Assembly (NCBI GenBank): GCA_014380705.1
Contig: JACMJI010000106.1
Coordinates: 1-7,511 of the forward strand
DNA: 7,511 bases
Origin: Gorillibacterium sp.
GTDB taxonomy: Bacteria > Bacillota > Bacilli > Paenibacillales > NBRC-103111
Reading direction: 5' to 3'
Made by a program: the position numbers and the translations under genes. The notes below the pieces were generated by a model that saw nothing but the letters and a program-made list of their open reading frames with translations, did no database searches and was not told the origin of the DNA. Positions 1-4,877 of this stretch are shown here, piece by piece (position 1 is the first letter of the stretch; every line of letters starts with the position of its first letter).

Positions 1-726
1 GCTATAGAAACCATCCAAATGGCAGTTCGTACCGCTAAATTGACATCAGATAAATCAATTGAAGGTAACCAGGTAATTGATAAGGCAGTAAGCCAAATGA
101 AGTCAATCAGCATGTCTGTTACAGGGTTAGCTGAATCCGTCAACGGCCTGGGTGAACGCTCAGAGGAAATCGGCAGGATTGTTGGGATGATAGCGGATAT
201 CGCCTCTCAGACGAACTTGCTTGCTCTAAACGCAGCTATTGAAGCGGCTCGTGCTGGTGAGCATGGAAGAGGGTTTGCGGTGGTGGCCGAAGAGGTACGC
301 AAACTGGCCGAGCAATCAGCGAGTTCCAGCTCGCAAATCACTGAGCTTGTGCGTCTGATTCAGGGTGAAACTCGCGAGGTTTCCGCAACGATGAAGCATT
401 CCTTAACAGAAGTAAATGAGGGGCTTATCAGCATTCAATCGGCTGGTTCCGGGTTCTACGAAATTAATCAATCGGTTGGAGATGTGACAACTCGTATTCA
501 GGAAGTAGCTGAGCAGGTTCAGCTCATGTCTGCGGCAGTTTACAAATTGAGCGATACGATTGTCCTTATGGCCCATGTTGCTAAAGAGAACTCAGAAGGG
601 ACCCATACCGTCTCGGCTGCTACCGAAGAGCAATTAGCATCTATGGAAGAGATTGCGTCCTCATCATCTGCCCTTAGCGACATGGCGGAGGAGCTACAAT
701 TACTAACTAGTAAGTTTAAAGTCTAA
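1..726 (+). CDS. Methyl-accepting chemotaxis protein, C-terminal part (5' end outside window)
   Basis: The frame is open from base 1 and ends at TAA 724-726, giving 241 codons; the ATG at 19 is internal, not a start. The protein is the cytoplasmic signalling part of a chemoreceptor, which forms a long antiparallel coiled coil that controls the CheA kinase through CheW. The hairpin tip is clear at about 199-320, with the hallmark run [20 protein letters not shown] followed by [20 protein letters not shown]. Both flanks are heptad-rich helices with Gln/Glu pairs typical of methylation regions, including [17 protein letters not shown] near the C terminus. It ends in LTSKFKV, a common ending in Firmicutes receptors, with no CheR-tethering NWETF-like pentapeptide. 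Sensor domain, membrane segments and HAMP domain would lie upstream of the window, so the ligand cannot be inferred. No neighbouring chemotaxis gene is present; it looks like a stand-alone receptor gene. Confidence 0.95.
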   Translation, partial: AIETIQMAVRTAKLTSDKSIEGNQVIDKAVSQMKSISMSVTGLAESVNGLGERSEEIGRIVGMIADIASQTNLLALNAAIEAARAGEHGRGFAVVAEEVRKLAEQSASSSSQITELVRLIQGETREVSATMKHSLTEVNEGLISIQSAGSGFYEINQSVGDVTTRIQEVAEQVQLMSAAVYKLSDTIVLMAHVAKENSEGTHTVSAATEEQLASMEEIASSSSALSDMAEELQLLTSKFKV

Positions 727-748
727 TTGGGTCTCCCATAAAGAATAC

Positions 749-809
749 TTATCACTCACTTATTTTTTTCACTGAAGCTCTGATGGTACTAAGGACGAGC
801 AAGTGATAA
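749..809. repeat. Widely spaced 8-bp inverted repeat in the 109-nt gap before the 836 gene
   Basis: TTATCACT at 749-756 is the exact reverse complement of AGTGATAA at 802-809, with 45 nt between. The right arm overlaps an AT-rich -10-like TAAAAT (807-812), so it could be an operator or the base of a long leader hairpin. No convincing -35 or intrinsic terminator is visible in this gap. The T run at about 762-769 has no stem directly before it. An 8-bp match may be chance. Confidence 0.2.
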
Positions 810-820
810 AATAGAGGGAT

Positions 821-838
821 AAGGAGGCTATACAATTG
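821..838 (+). promoter_or_regulatory. Ribosome binding site supporting a TTG start
   Basis: AAGGAGG at 821-827 is followed, after 8 nt, by TTG at 836. No in-frame ATG or GTG is comparably placed. The near-consensus Shine-Dalgarno sequence at the ideal distance makes TTG 836 the start. Confidence 0.75.
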
Positions 839-1471
839 ACCCCAAATGATACCGAACCAAACACGCTCACACCTGAGCCAACTCAGCAAGAGAAACAAGA
901 AGCATTAGAGAAAATACAAGCCATAGAGGCTTTGTTTAATCACCTAAAGGGCATATTAGTGCATAGCTTTAGCGATTATACGGTTGAAGGTCTGATTGGC
1001 CAGCATCCGATGTTTGGTCCATTATTCGTATTCTCTCTTACCCGTGAGGGGAAATCGTATGGCTGTGGTTTCTTTGTCAATGAAGTCGCTCGTGTTTTCC
1101 AAACGAATTCGGACCCGGAGCAGTGGCTTAGCTCTTTCTATGTGGATATGATCCGCACTGGAGAAAGTAAACCGCTCCCGGATTCTCCCAAGACGGAGGA
1201 AGAGAGAAACGCACTAATCGATAAAATAATCGTTCCTTATTGCGCGGAAAGTATTAGAAGCGAATTCCCAAATGAGTCCATGCATGTAGATCTAAGTATG
1301 AATGAACAGCTTGGTCCAGTGATTGAAGCCGGTTTCCCTTCAATTACGGAAGGATCTAATACAACCGGGCTACCATTGCCTTACATCTATGCATTATATT
1401 TGCTGAATCGCGATCCGGCGGAACCGATTATCGAAGCTTTGAATCAAATCTATGAGAAGCATGGCAAATAA
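836..1471 (+). CDS. Conserved-looking soluble protein of unknown function, 211 aa
   Basis: I do not recognise this family. The start is TTG, chosen because AAGGAGG lies 8 nt upstream. The first ~20 residues are rich in Thr, Pro, Glu and Gln and probably disordered; residues ~18-45 look like an amphipathic helix (QEKQEALEKIQAIEALFNHL). The middle (~46-85) alternates hydrophobic and polar residues as in beta strands (SDYTVEGLIGQHPMFGPLFV, then KSYGCGFFVNEVARVF), suggesting a small alpha/beta fold. There is no signal peptide, membrane segment or obvious metal or nucleotide motif; the few Cys residues are scattered. It is acidic overall and likely cytoplasmic. It stands alone: the chemoreceptor gene ends 109 nt upstream, and the next gene converges from the other strand. 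Coding quality is good: strong RBS, a long open frame and codon use like its neighbours. Confidence 0.8.
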   Translation: MTPNDTEPNTLTPEPTQQEKQEALEKIQAIEALFNHLKGILVHSFSDYTVEGLIGQHPMFGPLFVFSLTREGKSYGCGFFVNEVARVFQTNSDPEQWLSSFYVDMIRTGESKPLPDSPKTEEERNALIDKIIVPYCAESIRSEFPNESMHVDLSMNEQLGPVIEAGFPSITEGSNTTGLPLPYIYALYLLNRDPAEPIIEALNQIYEKHGK

Positions 1472-1480
1472 CTTGCCGTG
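1460..1480. terminator. Possible weak terminator hairpin at the 3' end of the 836 gene
   Basis: CATGGCAA (1460-1467) pairs with TTGCCGTG (1473-1480) around a 5-nt loop containing the stop codon, giving an 8-bp stem with one G-U pair. The downstream T content is poor (TGGTTTG), so efficiency is doubtful. It sits 13 nt from the end of the convergent minus-strand gene and could limit read-through between the two. Confidence 0.3.
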
Positions 1481-1492
1481 ATGGTTTGTACA

Positions 1493-1741
1493 TTAATGAT
1501 CGAACAATTGGAAACCCGTTAATTGATTGGCCGCCAAATAAAGCACATAGAGAAGACCTAAATAGATAGCGGATGTGACCAACGCATTGCGGCGGCCCTT
1601 CCGCTTTTTTTCGTCTTTCTCTTCATCCTCACGTTCTTCCTCTACATCGCATCTTGCGTAATGACGTATCATCTCATTTTGGTAATTAGGATGTTCTGTA
1701 ATTCGTTTTTTGTCGATCATGATCTTGCTCTTGGTTTCCAT
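1493..1741 (-). CDS. Small charged single-pass membrane protein of unknown function, 82 aa
   Basis: I do not recognise a named family. Residues 1-30 are polar and basic. Residues ~32-51 are an extreme charge block: an acidic run of Glu/Asp (VEEEREDEEKDE) switching to a basic run (KKRKGRR). Residues ~53-72 form one hydrophobic segment (ALVTSAIYLGLLYVLYLAAN), followed by a ten-residue tail. The basic cluster just before the membrane segment predicts a cytoplasmic N terminus and a short outside tail. ATG at 1741 is supported by AAGGGAGA upstream on the minus strand, about 11-12 nt away. It is convergent with the 836 gene, with 21 nt between stop codons. It looks coding rather than a shadow frame because no gene opposes it and the charge-plus-membrane layout is coherent, but 82 codons alone is modest support. 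Confidence 0.6.
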   Translation of the reverse strand: METKSKIMIDKKRITEHPNYQNEMIRHYARCDVEEEREDEEKDEKKRKGRRNALVTSAIYLGLLYVLYLAANQLTGFQLFDH

Positions 1742-1783
1742 AGTTTTGCAAGTCTCCCTTCATCAATAAATATGAGAAAATCC

Positions 1784-1877
1784 ATAGGAATATGCTGGAT
1801 TCTACTTGGGTTCTAGGAAAGTTACCATTCACTAGTAATAATGTTGCAATCCCATGAATTATATATAGGAATATGCT
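1784..1877. repeat. 13-nt direct repeat, two copies 81 nt apart
   Basis: ATAGGAATATGCT occurs exactly at 1784-1796 and 1865-1877. The second copy is also half of a palindrome, ATAGGA (1865-1870) and TCCTAT (1877-1882) around a 6-nt centre. Both lie in the gene-poor stretch between the minus-strand small gene and the riboswitch, upstream of a promoter candidate at 1910-1938. They may be protein binding sites for either divergent gene. The rest of 1742-1905 is AT-rich and I see no other gene in it. Confidence 0.4.
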
Positions 1878-1909
1878 CCTATTATGCTTAAATATCCACT
1901 ATTTAACTA

Positions 1910-1938
1910 TTGTTTATGCTTTTTACGCATGTTATCTT
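1910..1938 (+). promoter_or_regulatory. Candidate sigma-A promoter for the riboswitch-hydrolase transcript
   Basis: TTGTTT (1910-1915) and TATCTT (1933-1938) are exactly 17 nt apart. They match the consensus at 3 of 6 and 4 of 6 positions. Transcription would start near 1945, about 11 nt before the riboswitch aptamer. The boxes themselves are weak; the placement is the main support. Confidence 0.45.
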
Positions 1939-1955
1939 AGTGAAGCAAGATAAAA

Positions 1956-2080
1956 TTTGCCGAATCCGTTCTGATTAAGAACGGTACGGGGGACTTATTA
2001 CTGGGGTGAATGTCTGCTTGATTTACGCAGACTAGGGAGATTACCTCCTCCCGAACCCGTCAACTAACCTCGGAGGCTCT
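1956..2080 (+). promoter_or_regulatory. c-di-AMP riboswitch (ydaO/yuaA class)
   Basis: Conserved blocks of the ydaO-yuaA aptamer appear in order: GCCGAATCCG (1959-1968), GGTACGGGGGAC (1983-1994), TGGGGTGAAT (2002-2011), TAGGGAG (2033-2039) and CCGAACCCGTCAACTAACCT (2051-2070), then CGGAGGC (2071-2077). Internal helices are intact: CCGTTCT/AGAACGG (1966-1972 with 1978-1984), GTCTGC/GCAGAC (2012-2017 with 2027-2032) and GGGAG/CTCCC (2035-2039 with 2048-2052). GCC 1959-1961 with GGC 2075-2077 closes a short P1. The class binds cyclic di-AMP, usually lowers expression when bound, and commonly precedes wall hydrolase and potassium transport genes. Here it lies directly upstream of an NlpC/P60 hydrolase. 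The commonly seen CAGCTAAC block reads CAACTAAC here. No intrinsic terminator separates the aptamer from the Shine-Dalgarno at 2081. Confidence 0.95.
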
Positions 2081-2097
2081 AGGAGGAAATGAAATTG
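2081..2097 (+). promoter_or_regulatory. Ribosome binding site that leaves the hydrolase start ambiguous (ATG 2089 or TTG 2095)
   Basis: AGGAGG at 2081-2086 lies only 2 nt before ATG 2089, which is unusually tight, but 8 nt before the in-frame TTG at 2095, which is ideal. TTG would give a protein two residues shorter, beginning MNTFIK. Both starts keep the signal peptide intact. CCTCCT at 2044-2049, in a loop region of the riboswitch, is an exact complement of this AGGAGG. Confidence 0.6.
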
Positions 2098-3006
2098 AAT
2101 ACTTTTATTAAGGCCGTCCTTTTATCGTCCGTCGTTTTTTTGTCCATGTCTTTAAATGTATCCCATGCTCAAGCAGCAGAAAGCCGCACGGTTAAGGTGC
2201 AAGTGAACGACGAACTTGTCCATTTTCCAGATGCACAGCCTTTTGTAGATAAGAGCAGCCGCACACAGATTCCTCTTCGTTTTGTCTCAGAGAAAATGGG
2301 TTATTCCATCCGTTCAGTTCCCGTTGGTAACCATGTAAAAATTACAATTCAGAATGACAATAACAAAGTTGTCCTCCAAACCGGCCAGAATCGGGCTTTA
2401 GTCAACGGGAAAATCGTAACCTTCGATACCAAAGCTATTGTAAAAAAAGGAAGAACCTATGTCCCTATTCGATTTATTGCAGAATCCTTAAAAACAGAAG
2501 TGAAATGGGATAGCAAAATTAATCTAGCAATTGTTAAATCGGACGATAAAAATCAAAAGCCGCTCTTATTTAACAAAAGGGTTAATCCAACAGTTGCCCC
2601 AACTAACAACAAATCTGCAGTTGTCCAAATCAACAACAATGGCCTTAAAGATGACGTGATTGGTAACGCTAAGAAATTTATGGGGGTTTCCTACAAATGG
2701 GGCGGGACGACACCTAAAGGGTTTGATTGCTCAGGTTTCGTGCAGTTTGTATACAATATGCAGAGTGTCACCCTTCCACGTACATCAAACGCGATGCTTA
2801 GCAGCAGTGGCTTAACGGTATTTAAACCTGAAGTTGGCGATCTTGTGTTCTTCTCCAGCAGCAAAAAGGCTCCGGCTACACATGTAGGTATTTATGTAGG
2901 CAACGGTAAATTCATCTCAGCTACTAGCTCAAGGGGAGTTCGAGTTGATTCGTTGACAGACGGTTATTGGGGCAATCGTTATTTTGCTGTCAAACGTGTT
3001 CTCTAG
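2089..3006 (+). CDS. Secreted NlpC/P60 peptidoglycan endopeptidase with a copper-amine-oxidase-like N-terminal domain
   Basis: The 305-aa precursor starts with a signal peptide: basic n-region, hydrophobic core at ~8-22, and a likely cut after AQA (residue 29). Residues ~33-150 form a copper-amine-oxidase N-terminal-like domain, seen in the repeated IPLRFVSEKMGY and VPIRFIAESLKTEVKWD units; in Bacillales this is a stalk or wall-associated module, not an oxidase. A polar linker (~151-185) leads to an NlpC/P60 domain (~188-305) with nucleophile Cys214 in FDCSGF and His265 in THVGIYVGNG. Such enzymes cleave D-Glu-to-diamino-acid bonds in wall stem peptides. The usual third polar residue, 12 positions after His265, is Ser277 here instead of His. 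A c-di-AMP riboswitch precedes the gene and a terminator follows, so it is probably monocistronic. ATG 2089 is used here; TTG 2095 may be the true start. Confidence 0.92.
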   Translation: MKLNTFIKAVLLSSVVFLSMSLNVSHAQAAESRTVKVQVNDELVHFPDAQPFVDKSSRTQIPLRFVSEKMGYSIRSVPVGNHVKITIQNDNNKVVLQTGQNRALVNGKIVTFDTKAIVKKGRTYVPIRFIAESLKTEVKWDSKINLAIVKSDDKNQKPLLFNKRVNPTVAPTNNKSAVVQINNNGLKDDVIGNAKKFMGVSYKWGGTTPKGFDCSGFVQFVYNMQSVTLPRTSNAMLSSSGLTVFKPEVGDLVFFSSSKKAPATHVGIYVGNGKFISATSSRGVRVDSLTDGYWGNRYFAVKRVL

Positions 3007-3081
3007 AAGATACATTTTTGAAAAGATACAGTTTAGTAAAGATATTTTTACTTAGTTCATGAACATTGGATATTGAAAATG

Positions 3082-3117
3082 GACGCACTTTCCCCAGTTA
3101 GGGAGCTGCGTCTTTTT
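3082..3117 (+). terminator. Rho-independent terminator after the NlpC/P60 gene
   Basis: GACGCA (3082-3087) pairs with TGCGTC (3107-3112), continued inside by TCCC/GGGA across a small asymmetric bulge. A TTTTT run follows at 3113-3117, with more T's from 3120. It lies 76 nt after the hydrolase stop codon and separates that transcript from lpdV. Confidence 0.8.
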
Positions 3118-3159
3118 GAATTTTTTTGGCAATAAGATAGTTGTGTATACGGCTATATG

Positions 3160-3208
3160 GAACGTGTTCACACCTATAATATACAAAAGCACTATATTTT
3201 CTTGTGCT
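3160..3208 (+). promoter_or_regulatory. Probable promoter region of lpdV (boxes not firmly assigned)
   Basis: A perfect TATAAT is at 3175-3180 but has no good -35 at 16-18 nt. TTCACA (3167-3172) is a near-consensus -35, but its best partner, TATATT (3193-3198), is 20 nt away. Two short inverted repeats flank these boxes: GAAC-GT-GTTC at 3160-3169, and AGCAC/GTGCT at 3188-3192 and 3204-3208. A promoter is expected here because a terminator lies at 3082-3117 and lpdV starts at 3272. I see no convincing sigma-54 -24/-12 pair, although sigma-54 (SigL) drives the B. subtilis bkd operon. Confidence 0.4.
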
Positions 3209-3271
3209 AAAAAGGTAAGATTAATTTGATCTCTCTTAAAAGAACACCTGGTAGAGGAGGAAACCCGAATC

Positions 3272-4693
3272 ATGTCCAAAACATACGATATTGCCGTGCT
3301 TGGTGGCGGCGTAGGTGGTTATACCGCAGCAATTCGGGCTGCAAAGCTCGGTATGAGCGTTGCTCTAGTGGAACGGGACAAGCTGGGCGGCACATGTCTG
3401 CATCGCGGCTGTATCCCAACGAAGGCTTTACTGCGGAGTGCTGAGGTTTATGCCGAATCCAAAAATGGCGGCGAATTTGGTGTCATTACTGATCACGTTT
3501 CCCTTGATATGACGCGTGTTCAGGCGCGGAAAGATAGCATTGTAGATAAGCTTCACAAGGGCGTACAGTATTTAATGAAGATAAACAAGATCGACGTATA
3601 TAACGGAACAGGACGACTCATTGGTCCTTCCATTTTTTCACCTCGTTCGGGAAGTATTGCTTTTGAAGGTGCGAATGGTGAATCAGAGACGATTGTGTCC
3701 GGACATCTTATTCTAGCTACAGGTTCGCGTCCGCGTATGCTTGCGGGTCTCGTACCCGATGGTAAACGTATTTTACTAAGCGATGATGCCCTACACCTTG
3801 AAATACTGCCCAAATCGGTGATAATCGTTGGCGGTGGAGTGATAGGAGTGGAGTTCGCGTCGATGCTGTCTGATTTCGGTGTAGAGACAACAGTCATTGA
3901 ATATGAGGATCGCTTGATCCCTTTAGAGGACGAGGAAATTTCACAAGAACTGCAAAAACGCTTTAAAAAGGACGGAATTCGCGTGGTAACAGGAGCCCGA
4001 GTGATTGCGGAATCCGTTAACGTAAGCGAAACAGGTGTTCATCTACTGGCAGAGCGAGCGGGAGAACAGCTGGAATACGCTGCAGACTTAGTGATTGTGG
4101 CGATTGGTCGTTTGGGGAATACAGAAGGCATTGGCTTGGAAAATACCGATATCACTCTTGAAAAAGGGTATATTAAAACCGATGGGTTCATGCAAACAGC
4201 AGTAAATCATATCTATGCTGTAGGCGATGTTAATGGAAGGATGCAGCTTGCCCATGCCGCAGCGCATCAAGCGGTAACGGCTATTGAACGAATCGCAGGG
4301 CTCAGTCCTCATTCCTTTGAAGCAAACCTGGTCCCTCGATGTATTTATACGCGTTTTCAAGTCGCAAGTTTGGGCTTGACTGAAAAACAAGCTGCTGCGC
4401 AGGGTAAAAAGGTTAAGGTCGGAAAGTTCCCTTTCCGTGCATTAGGTAAAGCGTTAGTATATGGGGAAACGGGGGGCTTCGTTAAAGTTGTTGCTGACAA
4501 GGATAACGATGATCTTCTGGGTGTTCATATGATTGGGGCACACGTGACCGAGCATATTTCAGAAGCAGCACTTGCCGGGTTTTTGAATGCATCTGCCTGG
4601 GAGGTGGGCCATGCTGTTCATCCTCATCCTACATTGTCGGAAGCTATGGCAGAAGCTATGCTGGCGGTTGATGGGTTAGCTCTCAATATTTGA
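3272..4693 (+). CDS. lpdV: Dihydrolipoyl dehydrogenase, E3 of the branched-chain 2-oxo acid dehydrogenase complex
   Basis: This FAD enzyme reoxidises the dihydrolipoyl group of E2 and passes electrons to NAD+. The 473-aa length is normal. Seen in order: FAD-binding GGGVGG (11-16); redox-active disulfide Cys42/Cys47 in GGTCLHRGCIPTK; ATGSRPR (149-155); NAD-binding GGGVIG (187-192); the second FAD motif IYAVGD (314-319); and the dimer-interface active site HPHPTLSE with His452 and Glu457. Resemblance to Bacillus LpdV is close along the whole length (for example ALLRSAEVY, LIGPSIFSP, GRLGNTEGIGLENTDI), which favours the branched-chain complex over pyruvate dehydrogenase; this comparison is from memory. 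GAGGAGG at 3254-3260 lies 11 nt before ATG 3272. One oddity is TRFQVASLG (360-368), where most E3 proteins have TxPEVASVG. A terminator follows, so E1 alpha is probably transcribed separately. Confidence 0.94.
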   Translation: MSKTYDIAVLGGGVGGYTAAIRAAKLGMSVALVERDKLGGTCLHRGCIPTKALLRSAEVYAESKNGGEFGVITDHVSLDMTRVQARKDSIVDKLHKGVQYLMKINKIDVYNGTGRLIGPSIFSPRSGSIAFEGANGESETIVSGHLILATGSRPRMLAGLVPDGKRILLSDDALHLEILPKSVIIVGGGVIGVEFASMLSDFGVETTVIEYEDRLIPLEDEEISQELQKRFKKDGIRVVTGARVIAESVNVSETGVHLLAERAGEQLEYAADLVIVAIGRLGNTEGIGLENTDITLEKGYIKTDGFMQTAVNHIYAVGDVNGRMQLAHAAAHQAVTAIERIAGLSPHSFEANLVPRCIYTRFQVASLGLTEKQAAAQGKKVKVGKFPFRALGKALVYGETGGFVKVVADKDNDDLLGVHMIGAHVTEHISEAALAGFLNASAWEVGHAVHPHPTLSEAMAEAMLAVDGLALNI

Positions 4694-4707
4694 ACTATAT
4701 AGAAAGT

Positions 4708-4751
4708 GGCCCATTTTTGTCTTCATTTCGGCAAAGATGAGCCGTTTTTTT
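4708..4751 (+). terminator. Rho-independent terminator between lpdV and the E1 alpha gene
   Basis: GGCCCATTTTT (4708-4718) pairs with AAAGATGAGCC (4733-4743): an 11-position stem with one C-A mismatch and one G-U pair, around a 14-nt loop. TTTTTTT follows at 4745-4751. It lies 14 nt after the lpdV stop, inside what would otherwise be one operon. Confidence 0.7.
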
Positions 4752-4775
4752 ATTGGAAAAGCGCAGGATATTGTT

Positions 4776-4804
4776 TTCAATTTGAAGAAAGGTTGTGTTA
4801 TAGT
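4776..4804 (+). promoter_or_regulatory. Candidate extended -10 promoter for the E1 alpha-E1 beta-E2 operon
   Basis: TG-T-TATAGT at 4796-4804 is an extended -10 element (TATAGT matches 5 of 6). At 17 nt spacing the -35 is a weak TTCAAT (4776-4781), as is common with extended -10 promoters. The -35 overlaps a perfect 11-bp palindrome, TTCAA-T-TTGAA (4776-4786). An alternative pair is TTGAAG (4782-4787) with TATAGG (4804-4809), 16 nt apart. Transcription would start near 4811, giving a leader of about 93 nt. Confidence 0.5.
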
Positions 4805-4821
4805 ATAGGTATGGTCAAGTA

Positions 4822-4838
4822 TTAGGACCTGGTATTAA
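4822..4838 (+). promoter_or_regulatory. Putative FapR operator
   Basis: TTAGGACCTGGTATTAA matches the FapR consensus as I recall it, TTAGTACCTRDTACTAA, at 15 of 17 positions; the differences are G for T at position 5 and T for C at position 14. It is an imperfect palindrome around T4830, with TTA and ACC matching in both arms. It starts about 11 nt after the predicted transcription start, a usual place for FapR sites in Bacillus leaders. FapR represses fatty acid and phospholipid synthesis genes and is released by malonyl-CoA. The assignment rests on motif match and gene context only. Confidence 0.6.
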
Positions 4839-4850
4839 AAAATAAAAAGT

Positions 4851-4877
4851 TTGGTGCAAATGTAGTACATTGTCCAA
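4851..4877. repeat. 27-nt imperfect inverted repeat in the E1 alpha leader
   Basis: Nested matches run outward from G4865: ATGTA/TACAT (4860-4864 with 4866-4870), then CAA/TTG and TTGG/CCAA (4851-4854 with 4874-4877), with small bulges. The central loop is too tight for the full pairing in RNA, so a protein-binding site is more likely than an RNA hairpin. It lies 12 nt downstream of the putative FapR site and 11 nt before the Shine-Dalgarno (AAGGAGG, 4889-4895). I do not recognise the regulator. Confidence 0.4.

Noticed and set aside
731..769. Terminator after the chemoreceptor gene (GGG-TCT-CCC and a later T run)
   Set aside because: The stem is only about 4 bp and the T run lies over 20 nt downstream, so it does not form an intrinsic terminator.
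784..792. TGGTACTAA, a perfect right half of the FapR consensus, upstream of the 836 gene
   Set aside because: The left half has no matches, and a single half-site is expected by chance.
2112..2140. T-rich run in the early hydrolase coding region as a riboswitch terminator
   Set aside because: No stable stem directly precedes the TTTTTTT; only a 4-bp AAGG/CCTT pairing is possible.
3126..3144. Possible sigma-54 promoter (TTGGCA followed by TAGT) upstream of lpdV
   Set aside because: The -24 GG is present, but the -12 GC at the required spacing reads GT and the surrounding bases fit poorly. SigL control is known for the B. subtilis bkd operon but is not supported here.
3167..3183. TTCACACCTATAATATA as a FapR-like site over the lpdV -10 region
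   Set aside because: About 10 of 17 matches, mostly from AT-rich positions; no real palindrome.
3246..3253. ACCTGGTA next to the lpdV ribosome binding site, identical to the core of the putative FapR site at 4827-4834
   Set aside because: Only about 10 of 17 consensus positions match and the outer half-sites are missing, so I do not call a second FapR operator.
3052..3279. Minus-strand reading frame of 75 codons downstream of the hydrolase
   Set aside because: It covers a terminator and the lpdV promoter and leader, has no good ribosome binding site, and its product looks like translated non-coding DNA.
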